Part shown: in pieces, positions 46,956 to 55,401 of the stretch
Layout of the letters: each line of letters begins with the position of its first letter
Numbering within the stretch: the stretch's first letter is position 1
Assembly: GCA_016715405.1 (NCBI GenBank)
Contig: JADKAE010000016.1
Location: 62,001-126,000, forward strand
Direction: 5' to 3'
Length of the DNA stretch: 64,000 bases
From: Saprospiraceae bacterium
Lineage (GTDB): Bacteria > Bacteroidota > Bacteroidia > Chitinophagales > Saprospiraceae
Made by a program: the position numbers and the translations under genes
The notes under the pieces: model-generated
Database searches by the model: none
What the model was told of the DNA's origin: nothing
What the model saw: the letters and a program-made list of their open reading frames with translations, nothing else

Positions 46956-48983
46956 TTATAATTTCCAAAACCGCAGCAACAATACCTCGGCAGCCAAAAA
47001 CAACAGCGCCAATATAACGCACCAACGCCAGAGCGTGACGCCCTTGCTGCGTTCTTCGATCTTGGCGGTGAGTACGGTGTTGTCGTTGATGTCTATGACT
47101 TTGGCATTATCGCCCACCCAGGACTGCAGGTCGGTAGGATTGTAATAATCGAGCTCCGACTCTTTGCGGTTGTAGTTGAAGGCCATTTTTTGCAAAATGG
47201 TGTCGCGTTGCATAAAAAGCTGGTAAAATCCAGCCTCTTTGACTTCTTCGTTGAGGGTGAGAAAAACCGTGGACCCACGATGCGTTGTTGGGGATGAATT
47301 CTTCGCCCAGGCCTTTGAGTTTGTATACCATTTCCGTGCTGGTGGTGCGATGGTCGGCGCTCACTACTTCATCCAGTCCGAGCGTATAGGCGATGGGCCT
47401 TTTTTGGCCCGAAGACAGGGCCATCTTGTACAACATCGGGATAAATATCTCGCCGTTGAGGGGCAGGTTGTTGATCTCTTCGTTGAGCGGCGCCGCGCAG
47501 ATGTACAGGTGGCCGCGCTCGATGGGGTATTTGGATAAAAAAGAAGAACCGTCGCGGTAACTTAGCAATTGCTCTTCCTTGCGATTGTTGAAGTTGGTAA
47601 ATTTAAAATTGCCCTTCGTGACCGGCAATTTCAGGTTGGCGCCGGCATTTTCAAACACGTCGTTAAACACAAATTCCTGGGTGTTGATGCTGCCCACCTG
47701 GCGCTCTGTATTTTCAAAAGCCATCAATTCGTTGGCGGGAAAGGCAGTGAGGAAGCTGCGGTACGACATCAGGTCGGCGTCTTTGCCGGGGAACACCAAC
47801 ACGTTGCCGCCCCTGCGGGCATATTGCAGCAATTCGGCGGCTAGCCCGGAGCTGATGCTGCGCAGGCCATCCACTACGATCAACTGATTTTCAGAAAAAC
47901 GCGAATAGTCGAGACTGCGACTTGGCGAAGATTTGGCCTCAAAATAGCTGATACCCGCGAATGCCGACTGGAGGTAGCGGTTGGGTGTATTTTCATAAAT
48001 ATTCAGCACCTTGATCTTTTCCGCCACATTAAAGGCCAGGAAATAGCTGTCGTCGAACTGCACCGGGTAGTCGGTGAGTTGCAGACGGGCCTCGTGCCAT
48101 CCGGTGCGAAGTATGGTGAAAGGCACCGTATCGCTCACCGTACTGTTGGCCGGTATCGATAGCTCGCCTACAGGCTTCGATTGCCCTTCATATTGCAGGC
48201 TGAGGCGGATATTTTCGGCGTTTTCGCTGCTGTAATTGCTCACCCGTATCACCAGTTGGTCGGTTTGGTTGAGGAGTTGCACGGGCGTTTCAAACCAGGC
48301 GGTATCGATAGATATATTGCGTTCCTGCACCGATTGCAGGGCACCAGGTTGATTTCGAAAGTGCTGTCGGGGTAATTGCCGATATCCGTGATATTTCGCT
48401 GGAAATCGGAGATGATATAGGCTACGTGGTTGGTGTATTTGCCGCTGTTGAGGGTTTGCTCCTGCCGCGCCAGCACCTTCGACAGCTCGCGCACCGCCGG
48501 GCTCACGCCGATTTCTTCGATCAGGGCCATGGCGTCTTCCTGGCTCACGAGTCGCTGGTGGCGGCCTTCAAAATCGTTGGTCAGTATCTGAAAGCGATCT
48601 TCTACGCTGTAGGCTTCTACAATTTCCCGGGCCCTTTGCTTGGCGCGATCCACCAGCGGCACATCCTGGCTCAGCGCGCTCATACTAAAGGAGTTATCCA
48701 CAAAAACGCTCACCGCTTTGGCGCCCTGCTTGACCTCTACGTCCTGGGGGATAAACGGCTGGGCGAAAGCCAGCACCAAAAACAGCAGGGCCAGCAGTCG
48801 CATAGCCAGCACGATGAGGTTGCGCAGGCGCGAGCGGGAACTGGTTTCTTCTTTGATTTCTTTCAAAAAGCGCACATTGGAGAAGTACACCTTTTTGAAT
48901 CGACGAAAGTAGAACAGGTGGATAATCACCGGTATGGCGAGCGATAAGAGAGCGAAGAGAAAAGCCGGGTATAAAAACTGCAT
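46956..48983 (-). CDS. BatA-domain / vWA membrane protein (two frameshifts)
   Basis: Three frames form one 676-residue protein. The N-terminus (MQFLYPAFLFALLSLAIPVI, then HLFYFRRFKKVYFSNVRFL) is the BatA/aerotolerance N-terminal domain with two membrane helices; a vWA-like domain follows with FVDNSFSMSAL at its metal site. Adding one G to the GGG at 48339-48341 (CCC to CCCC in the coding strand) joins VP to LQSVQERNISIDTAW. The middle frame has an Ig-like domain and a glutamine-amidotransferase-like part (LIVVDGLRSISSG; GGNVLVFPGKDADL). A second change near 47290 leads into VFLTLNEEVKEAGFY and the final membrane helix at 46956. Such proteins are widespread in Bacteroidota; role in envelope stress is inferred. 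Confidence 0.85.
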
Positions 48984-49017
48984 GTGTTGTTGCGCTGTTT
49001 GTGCTTCGGATGCCGTG

Positions 49018-49025
49018 CAAATGTA
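49018..49025 (-). promoter_or_regulatory. Candidate -7 element for the BatA-domain gene
   Basis: Read on the minus strand, TACATTTG fits TAnnTTTG and lies 35 bp before the ATG at 48983. No good -33 TTG is present at 19-21 bp. Confidence 0.35.
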
Positions 49026-49120
49026 AGAATTTCTCGGGGTTTAGCATCTACCCCCTGTAAGGTATAGAACGCCGGGCGGCGATTTGGGTTGTAATATGGG
49101 TTGTGCTATTCATACAAAAA

Positions 49121-49151
49121 TTTGACCAAAGCATACTTAATCGCTATTTTT
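49121..49151 (+). promoter_or_regulatory. Promoter of the VapBC-like pair
   Basis: TTTG at 49121-49124 and TATTTTTG at 49144-49151 are separated by 19 bp, an excellent Bacteroidota promoter, 108 bp before the antitoxin ATG. Confidence 0.65.
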
Positions 49152-49259
49152 GTAGTGTCTTTAAATCAAAGTTGATCAGATACTCAACTCCGAGCGTAAC
49201 CTGCCAAAGAGGTAAGGTGATAGACAAGCGGAACTTGAGTTGTATAAATTCAGATTGTC

Positions 49260-49468
49260 ATGATACGAACCATTCTTACCGCCGACCGCAACAATTTGAT
49301 GCTTACCCTGCCCGATGATTTTTTGGGTAAGCAAATAGAAATTATTGCTTTTGTCATTGAAGAGGTCGCCAAAAAACCCCAAAAAAGGTATCGTTTACGG
49401 TTTTGAATGTGGCTGAAGAACTCAAAATAAATTACCGGTTCAACAGAGACGAAGCCAATGAACGCTAA
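49260..49468 (+). CDS. Antitoxin of a PIN-domain toxin-antitoxin pair (one frameshift)
   Basis: ATG at 49260 reads MIRTILTADRNNLMLTLPDD and then FLGKQIEIIAFVIEEVAKK; the frame is lost in the AAAAAA at 49371-49376. Adding one A gives AKKTPKKVSFTVLNVAEELK and the conserved tail YRFNRDEANER, ending at 49468. Total 69 residues, the usual size for these Bacteroidota antitoxins, in which the C-terminal tail blocks the toxin active site and the N-terminal half looks like an AbrB/VapB-type beta-barrel edge. The end overlaps the toxin gene by 11 bp, so expression is coupled. Too short and broken to stand out as an open frame. Confidence 0.78.
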
Positions 49469-49874
49469 TCAAAAGGTCTTTTTGGACACCAACCTGTTGA
49501 TTTATGCCCACACTAGTGTGGATACACCGAAGCAGCAAAATATTCAGCTCATCATAATGAATGAACAAACCGTTATTAGTACGCAGGTCTTTACGGAAGC
49601 CGCTAATGTACTGTATAAAAAGTTCAGGTTCGGCTGGCAGGATATAAGGCAGGTGTTACATGAGATGGAACAGAATAATGAAGTGCACACCAATTCCTAT
49701 ACCACTATACAAAGGGCATCTCAGATTGCCGAGCGGTACGGCTTCTCTTTTTACGATAGTCTGATTGTGGCGGCAGCGTTGGAGGCAGATTGTTCAATTT
49801 TGTATTCTGAGGATTTGCAGCATGGGCAGGAGATTGATGTGGTTTTGGCAATAAAAAATCCATTTTTGTATTAA
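49458..49874 (+). CDS. vapC: PIN domain ribonuclease toxin (VapC family)
   Basis: A 138-residue PIN-domain protein. The acidic metal-binding residues are all visible: Asp10 in VFLDTNLLIYAH, Glu47 in QVFTEAANVL, Asp100 in FSFYDSLIVAAAL and Asp119 in LYSEDLQHGQ. VapC toxins cleave tRNA or rRNA when released from the antitoxin. Its start lies inside the antitoxin gene (11-bp overlap), the classic antitoxin-first order with a shared promoter at 49121-49151. Intact. Confidence 0.92.
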   Translation: MNANQKVFLDTNLLIYAHTSVDTPKQQNIQLIIMNEQTVISTQVFTEAANVLYKKFRFGWQDIRQVLHEMEQNNEVHTNSYTTIQRASQIAERYGFSFYDSLIVAAALEADCSILYSEDLQHGQEIDVVLAIKNPFLY

Positions 49875-49911
49875 TCATTTTTTTCCATTCGTATATGCTA
49901 CAGATTTTTAT

Positions 49912-49919
49912 TAAATTTG
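49912..49919 (+). promoter_or_regulatory. Candidate -7 element for the 49944 gene
   Basis: TAAATTTG fits TAnnTTTG, 24 bp before the ATG at 49944. No clear -33 element. Confidence 0.35.
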
Positions 49920-49943
49920 TAACAATCAAATAGACAATAACTT

Positions 49944-50498
49944 ATGAAAAAATTTAAACTTATCAGTATATGGATTTTCACAATTTTATTCATTATTAAT
50001 ATTCTATTCGTTCCTTGGATTTTCGTAAGTAGACACGAGAGGAATCGTAATACGATTAGACAGGCAGGCTATTCTATGATTTATTCTCCTCCTACTATAC
50101 CAGGTTCATCAAGCTATCGAGAAACAACATACGAAGGGTTTCCGGCTGAGTTCTGGTCTATCCAAATAGATCTTTATAGGCTAATTGTTCAATCAGTTGC
50201 GATTATTGTGCTATTTTCTGTCTCTTATTATACACTAATTTTGTTGAAAAAAGAAACAACCAAAAGTAAAATAACTTTCAACTTCTATTCTCCAATACAG
50301 CTGTGCCCCCACATTATCCCTGCGCGTTTCGGCGTCTCTTTCTTTGTAAGTGAAAAGGAACCGCGACTTTTCGCAGTTCGACCATTCGCGCAAGATAGAG
50401 CCGAACGGATAGTAGTCGGCTGGGTATTCCAGCACGTAGTGTACGCTATCCGATACGCAATTTATAACGCTGTGATATTGGCTAGGTTATCGATATAG
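49944..50498 (+). CDS. Small membrane protein whose C-terminus reads antisense through an Rhs relic
   Basis: The first 110 residues are a plausible two-helix membrane protein (helix 1 about 8-30, LISIWIFTILFIINILFVPW; helix 2 about 75-98, LIVQSVAIIVLFSVSYYTLI) with a short loop of polar residues between. From about residue 112 the frame crosses DNA that, on the other strand, encodes Rhs core remnants (see next entry), so the last 70 residues are probably not native and the original stop is lost. No family recognised for the front part. AT-rich, like the Rhs tip genes. Confidence 0.5.
   Translation: MKKFKLISIWIFTILFIINILFVPWIFVSRHERNRNTIRQAGYSMIYSPPTIPGSSSYRETTYEGFPAEFWSIQIDLYRLIVQSVAIIVLFSVSYYTLILLKKETTKSKITFNFYSPIQLCPHIIPARFGVSFFVSEKEPRLFAVRPFAQDRAERIVVGWVFQHVVYAIRYAIYNAVILARLSI
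50270..50461 (-). pseudogene. Rhs core relic
   Basis: On the minus strand this stretch encodes VLEYPADYYPFGSILREW, then KSRFLFTYKERDAETRRDNV and GAQLYW. That is the recognisable Rhs junction pattern DYYPFG...YRFxYxGKERDxETxxDNFGARYYD, degraded. There is no start or downstream tip. It lies 5.5 kb from the Rhs locus and on the opposite strand. Confidence 0.72.
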
Positions 50499-50588
50499 CG
50501 CACTTTTTTGCCCAAAACCCACAAATTCATATATTGCCACGCGATTATTTCTCTTATCCTGACTGTAAAACCATTTAAACACAACACC

Positions 50589-53036
50589 ATGGCAAACCGG
50601 CTACTACTACTTTTCACCTTGCTCTTTTTCAGCTTTTCCGCCCTGCCGATCCACGCCCAGGAAGGCGATGCGAAAAAAGACGCCAAAACCGACGAAAAAA
50701 AACCGGCCTCGGCATCGAAACTAAAACCCTTCAGCGAGATCATTACCGCCGAGGCAGTGTCCGACCCGGGACTGTTTACGGTGCATAAGGTGGGCGCCAA
50801 GTATTATTTCGAAATTCCCAATACGCTGCTCGAACGCGAAATTCTGGTGGTGAGCCGTATCTCAGGTTATGTGCGCAACCTCAATTTCGGCGGAGCGGGC
50901 ATGAATTCCCGGCCCCAGCAGGTGATCCGCTGGCAACGCCACGACGAGACGATACTGCTCCGCTCGGTGTCGTACAACAGCGTGGCAAGCGAAAATCTGC
51001 CCATTTACGAGTCGGTGCGCAATAACAATTTCGAGCCTATTATCATGGCTTTCGATATGGCCTGCCACAACGCCGATAGCTCGGGTGTGGTGTTTGAGGT
51101 GACTTCGCTGTTTACCAGCGATGTGGAGATGATCGGCCCGCTGTCGCAACAGGAGCGCAAGGACTACGAGATTAAAGGCATCGACAATAAGCGCTGCCTG
51201 GTCACTTCTATCAAAAGTTTCCCCGAAAACGTGGAGGTACGCCACGTGCTCACGTTTAACGGCTCTAAGTTGCCCGACAACCAGGTCACCGGCGCGCTTT
51301 CTATCGAGATGAACCAGTCGTTTATCCTGCTGCCCGCACAACCCATGCAGCCCCGCTATTACGACGCCCGGGTAGGCTATTTTTCGGTGCAGCAAACCGA
51401 CTACGGCCTCGACGAGCAACGCGCCGCTACCCGCCGCTTTATTACCCGCTGGCGCTTGGAGCCCTCCGACGAGGCCGCCTACCGCCGCGGCGAACTGGTG
51501 ACGCCGAAAAAACAGATCGTGTATTATATCGACCCCGCTACACCCGAAAAATGGCGCCCCTATCTCAAACAAGGCGTGGAGGATTGGCAAAAGGCTTTTG
51601 AAGCGGTTGGTTTTAAAAATGCGATTATCGCCAAAGACCCACCCAGCAAAACCGAAGACCCCGACTGGAGCCCCGAGGACGTGCGCTATTCGGTGATCCG
51701 CTATATCTCTACGGATATCCAAAACGCCGTAGGGCCACACGTACACGACCCCCGCACCGGCGAAATCCTGGAAAGCGATATCCTCTGGTACCACAATGTG
51801 ATGAACCTGCTGCGCAACTGGTATTTTGTGCAAACCGCCGCTATCAACCCCAAAGCCCAGCGCGTGAAGTTCGACGACGCGGTGATGGGCCAACTCATCC
51901 GCTTTGTGGCGGCTCACGAGGTGGGCCATACCCTGGGACTGCCCCACAATATGGGCGCCAGCACGGCCTATCCGGTCGACTCGCTGCGCTCGCCGACCTT
52001 TACAGCCCGCATGGGCACGGCGCCTTCTATTATGGACTACGCCCGCTTTAACTACATTGCCCAGCCCGGCGACGGCGACGTGGCCCTGATGCCGCAAATC
52101 GGCCCCTACGATATCTGGTCGATTACCTATGGCTACAAGTATTTTCCCGGACTCAACTCAGCAGATACGGAGCGCCCTCTACTACACCAGATGGTAAAAG
52201 AAAAAACCGGCAACCCCCTGTACCGCTACGGCCGCCAGCACTCTCCGGTGGTGGACCCCAGCGCCCAAACCGAAGACCTCGGCGACAACTCGGTGCTGGC
52301 AAGCCGCTACGGCCTCGCCAACCTGAAACGCATAGTGCCCAATCTGATGACCTGGACTGCGGAGGAAGGTAAGGACTACGAACAACTTCGCGAGCTCTAC
52401 GGCCAGGTGATCGGCCAGTTTAATCGCTACCTCGGCCACGTGACCGGCAACGTGGGCGGCGTATACGAGTTCCGCAAAACCGCCGACGAGGCCGGCGCCG
52501 TGTATTCCCCTACCCCACGCGACCGCCAGGCGGAAGCGGTGGCTTTTTTGAATGAAAATTTGTTCGAAACGCCCACCTGGCTGCTCGATCAAAATATCCT
52601 GTCGCGCATCCAGGAAAGCGGCATCGTGGATCGCATCAAGAACCTGCAAACCCAAACCCTCCAACAACTATTCGACGACCAGCGCCTGCAGCGTTTGATA
52701 GAAGCCCAGTCCGCCAACGGCAGCCAGGCCTATTCGATGCAAACGCTGCTGGAGGAGACCCGCAAAGGCATTTGGAAGGAGTTGTCGACGGGCAAAGCCA
52801 CCGACGCCTACCGCCGCAACCTGCAAAGCGCCCACCTCGACAAGTTGGTGGAGATGGCGTTTCCCAAAGCCGGCAGTAACGCCCACGTAGATATCGAAGC
52901 TACGGCATTTGCCAATCTTAAGTTGCTGGAAAAGGAGTTGCGCCAGGGCATCGGCAAGCAGAAGGATGAGGTTTCGCGCCGGCACTTCCAGGCGGCTTTG
53001 GATAAGCTGAATCGCGCAATAGACAGCGATGATTGA
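50589..53036 (+). CDS. Secreted zinc-dependent metalloprotease (DUF5117/DUF5118 type)
   Basis: Start at 50589 (MANRLLLLFTLLFFSFSALPIHAQ) because it gives a clean signal peptide; the upstream in-frame ATG at 50508 adds 27 unrelated residues. The 815-residue protein has a Lys-rich linker, two beta-rich N-terminal domains (IISRISGYVRNLNFGG-like; GYFSVQQTDYG), and the catalytic domain with HEVGHTLGLPHN (about residues 442-453, metzincin HExxHxxGxxH) and the Met-turn SIMDYARFN. This is the Bacteroidota 'zinc-dependent metalloprotease' family with DUF5117/5118 domains. It acts outside the cytoplasm; substrates are not known. Transcribed alone, ending at a long inverted repeat. Confidence 0.93.
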   Translation: MANRLLLLFTLLFFSFSALPIHAQEGDAKKDAKTDEKKPASASKLKPFSEIITAEAVSDPGLFTVHKVGAKYYFEIPNTLLEREILVVSRISGYVRNLNFGGAGMNSRPQQVIRWQRHDETILLRSVSYNSVASENLPIYESVRNNNFEPIIMAFDMACHNADSSGVVFEVTSLFTSDVEMIGPLSQQERKDYEIKGIDNKRCLVTSIKSFPENVEVRHVLTFNGSKLPDNQVTGALSIEMNQSFILLPAQPMQPRYYDARVGYFSVQQTDYGLDEQRAATRRFITRWRLEPSDEAAYRRGELVTPKKQIVYYIDPATPEKWRPYLKQGVEDWQKAFEAVGFKNAIIAKDPPSKTEDPDWSPEDVRYSVIRYISTDIQNAVGPHVHDPRTGEILESDILWYHNVMNLLRNWYFVQTAAINPKAQRVKFDDAVMGQLIRFVAAHEVGHTLGLPHNMGASTAYPVDSLRSPTFTARMGTAPSIMDYARFNYIAQPGDGDVALMPQIGPYDIWSITYGYKYFPGLNSADTERPLLHQMVKEKTGNPLYRYGRQHSPVVDPSAQTEDLGDNSVLASRYGLANLKRIVPNLMTWTAEEGKDYEQLRELYGQVIGQFNRYLGHVTGNVGGVYEFRKTADEAGAVYSPTPRDRQAEAVAFLNENLFETPTWLLDQNILSRIQESGIVDRIKNLQTQTLQQLFDDQRLQRLIEAQSANGSQAYSMQTLLEETRKGIWKELSTGKATDAYRRNLQSAHLDKLVEMAFPKAGSNAHVDIEATAFANLKLLEKELRQGIGKQKDEVSRRHFQAALDKLNRAIDSDD

Positions 53037-53045
53037 CCAGGATTT

Positions 53046-53146
53046 TTAACCGCAGATTTAAACGGAGTTGAAAGGAGTTACGCAGAGCCTGATACTGACT
53101 CTGCGAAACTCAGCGTTAGACTCCTTTAACTCTGCGGTTAAAAAAA
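53046..53146. terminator. Long inverted repeat between convergent genes (probable bidirectional terminator)
   Basis: The left arm starts TTAACCGCAGATTTAAACGG and the right arm, read on the other strand, TTAACCGCAGAGTTAAAGGA; pairing continues, with gaps, to CGCAGAG on both sides of an 11-base loop near 53091. Runs of T and A flank it (TTTTT at 53043-53047; AAAAAAA at 53140-53146). Confidence 0.75.
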
Positions 53147-53623
53147 TTACTTGTTCAAAAACGCCGAATACATCCACACCAGCTTCTCCTGGGCGCGGAT
53201 ATAATCGCTCATCAGGGCATTCGTGCCTTCGTCGCCGGCATCGGCAGACAGCGTTAGGAGATCGCGTTGAAGCGTGATAATCGCTTTGAGTGAATTCAAA
53301 ATATCTTCCACGGCCTTCATGCCGTTGTCGACCTGATTGCTTTCCGCAATTTTTGCTACTTTTTTGTAGTCCGAATATCTGTGATTGGGCGCATAACCCA
53401 GGGTCAATATCCGCTCTGCCACCTCGTCGATTTTTATTACCAGGTCGTTGTACAATTCCTCGAATTTGAGGTGCAATTCAAAAAATTTCTCGCCCTTGAT
53501 GTTCCAGTGATAACCCCTGGTATTTTGATAAAAGATAGAATAGTTGGCCAATAATACGTTGAGCTTTTCAGCCAGTGCCTTCGATTTTTTGCTGTCCAGC
53601 CCGATTGCATTTAATTTTTTCAT
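53147..53623 (-). CDS. dps: Dps family DNA-protecting ferritin-like protein
   Basis: A 158-residue four-helix protein. The inter-subunit ferroxidase residues line up with the family spacing: His39 (GYHWNIKG), His51 (FFELHLKFEELY), Asp66 and Glu70 (VIKIDEVAERI). Dps oligomers of twelve subunits bind DNA and oxidise and store iron with hydrogen peroxide, protecting against oxidative damage. No Lys-rich N-terminal DNA-binding tail is evident beyond MKKLNAIGLDSKKSK. Monocistronic, convergent with the metalloprotease gene. Confidence 0.95.
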   Translation of the reverse strand: MKKLNAIGLDSKKSKALAEKLNVLLANYSIFYQNTRGYHWNIKGEKFFELHLKFEELYNDLVIKIDEVAERILTLGYAPNHRYSDYKKVAKIAESNQVDNGMKAVEDILNSLKAIITLQRDLLTLSADAGDEGTNALMSDYIRAQEKLVWMYSAFLNK

Positions 53624-53689
53624 AATCCAAATTTTTATCCAAATTTACAATATGTATTCCCGCATTGCTGTGATATTTGTCATAGTAAG

Positions 53690-53800
53690 GTTTAGTGTAT
53701 GCGCAGTTTAGCGATTGGGTTTAGTGCATGCGCAGTTTAGAAACGTTAAAACAGTCGTAAAGTCGTAAAGTCGCACAGTCGTAAAGTCGCAAAGTCGCAA
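53690..53800. repeat. Adjacent GGTTTAG and 8-bp AGTCGTAA repeat blocks
   Basis: 53690-53743 carries GGTTTAGTG, GCGCAGTTTAGCGATT, GGGTTTAGTGCATGCGCAGTTTAG; 53751-53803 carries AGTCGTAA, AGTCGCAC, AGTCGCAA units. The two repeat families, met separately elsewhere, are joined here. The array lies between dps and the end of the TolC gene. Confidence 0.75.
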
Positions 53801-53805
53801 AGTCC

Positions 53806-55294
53806 CTAATATCCTTCCGGCAACTGCACCAGCGGTCTGTCGTTTTCAAAATCGTAGAGCGTACTGCGGCGGATATCGTAAAAAAGCCACCCAGAAGCTG
53901 CGCAGGGCACTCACATAACTACGGCGGGAGGCGTCTTGCTCGGCAACGGCGATATTCAGCTCCGTGATGCCCAGTTTGCCGATATAATACCGGTTGCGCG
54001 ACATCTCCTGCCGTTTCTTTGATATCTCCCACGAGCGCAGCGCGCGTTCCACCTGGTTGCGCACGAGGTCGAATTGCTGCACTTTGAGTAAGACTTCCCT
54101 TTCAAAATTGACGCGTTCCTGGGCTACGTTCATTTGCTCCAATTCGAGGTTACTCTGGGCGATCTGGCGGCTGGCTTTGGCCTTGCCCCAGTCGGCAATC
54201 GGTACCTGGAGGCTCAGGGTGAGGGCTTCCTGATTAAGGGGGTCTTTGTAGGCATCGCCGAGTACGCTGCCCGTTTGCGAAAGGCCGAAGCTGCCCACCA
54301 GGTTGGCCTGTGGTCCGGTTTGTCCTTTGGAACGGGCCACTTCCAGTTCGGCTTCCCGCAGCCTGCGGTCGAGGGCGATGATCTGACTACGGTTCAGGAG
54401 GGCTGCCGTAAGGGCCTTGTCGGCGTCGATGGTTACAGTCGGAATGTCGGACGGCGGCGTCATTTCAAACTGCACAGAGCGGTTGATGCCCAGAAAGTTG
54501 CGCAAGCGTTCGGTACTCGACTGCAGGTTTAGCGTAGCTTCGGCCAATGCGCTTTCGGCGTTGGCAACGCTCAGTTCGATTTGGAGTAATTCCGTTTCCG
54601 CAATTTTGCCAACCTCATAGCGCCCCTGCGAAATGCGGTACAAGGTATCGGCATTACTTTTCTCCTTTTTGGCAGCTTCGGTGTTGAGCTGGGCGATCAG
54701 CACCTCAAAAAACAGGTTCACCGCATCAAATGCCGCTGCTTCCATGTCTTCGCTGTATCCCCGGGTGGCCTCCTGGTAGCGCAGGGGCTCCACTTTTTTA
54801 TTCCATTTTAAAGCATTAAACCCAAAAATGGGCTGAATAAACCCGATGCCGATGGGCGTCGACAAATACGAAGTATAACCCGGATTACCTCCCGTGGCAA
54901 AGATGTCGAGCCGGCGGAGGTCGGTGTTGGCAAATATCGTACCGCCGGTGAGTGTAACATCCTGTTGCAGCGAAATGCCCACCGAAGTGCTCATAAACCC
55001 GCGCTGGATAAACGCCTCGGTACCATCTGGCAAAGTAATGGCATCGATGGTGCGGTTGAGGTTGGGCAAGGTGGCATTCAACCCGATTTTGGGCTTGTAA
55101 TCGGCCAAAAAGGATTGATACGACCAATAGCGGTTGCTCAATCTCGTTTTCGCCAACTGCACGTCGGGCGCCTGCCCCTGCGCCATCCGCACCACTTCCT
55201 GCAAGGTCACCCGCATGGTGTCCTGGGCCTGTAATTGTCCCCAGCACGCGAAGATTACCCCGATAATGAAGATTTTTCTGTAGATATTCTGCAT
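53806..55294 (-). CDS. TolC family outer-membrane efflux protein (frameshift near 53880)
   Basis: Start at 55294 (MQNIYRKIFIIGVIFACWGQ, signal peptide); a longer frame to 55390 merely runs through the repeat hairpin. The OEP repeats are visible (VRMAQGQAPDVQLAKTRLSN; LALNLQSS-like STERLRNFLGI; EVARSKGQTGPQANLVGSFG; QLELEQM coiled coil). The frame stops at 53846, but removing one A from the A6 at 53880-53885 gives SFWVAFYDIRRSTLYDFEND and LVQLPEGY, ending at 53806, the normal end of Bacteroidota TolC proteins. It forms the outer-membrane channel for the HlyD-FtsX export system encoded upstream in the same direction. Confidence 0.9.
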
Positions 55295-55324
55295 AAAAAA
55301 CTGTTTGTCAATGATTTTCTTAGA

Positions 55325-55395
55325 GCCGATTGTTTCGACTGTACGACTGTAAGACTGTACGACTGTACGAACAAGTATATTAAGTCGCACAGTCG
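55325..55395. repeat. 8-bp GACTGTAC repeat hairpin inside the export operon
   Basis: GACTGTAC GACTGTAA GACTGTAC GACTGTAC (55336-55369) is followed by AGTCGCACAGTCG (55383-55395) in opposite orientation. It occupies most of the 107-bp gap between the permease and TolC genes and could attenuate TolC expression. Confidence 0.75.
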
Positions 55396-55401
55396 CCCCT
55401 G

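Noticed and set aside
50862..52097. 411-codon open frame on the minus strand
   Set aside because: It lies wholly antisense to the metalloprotease gene and its translation is His/Val/Ala-rich without motifs; long antisense frames are expected opposite GC-rich coding DNA.
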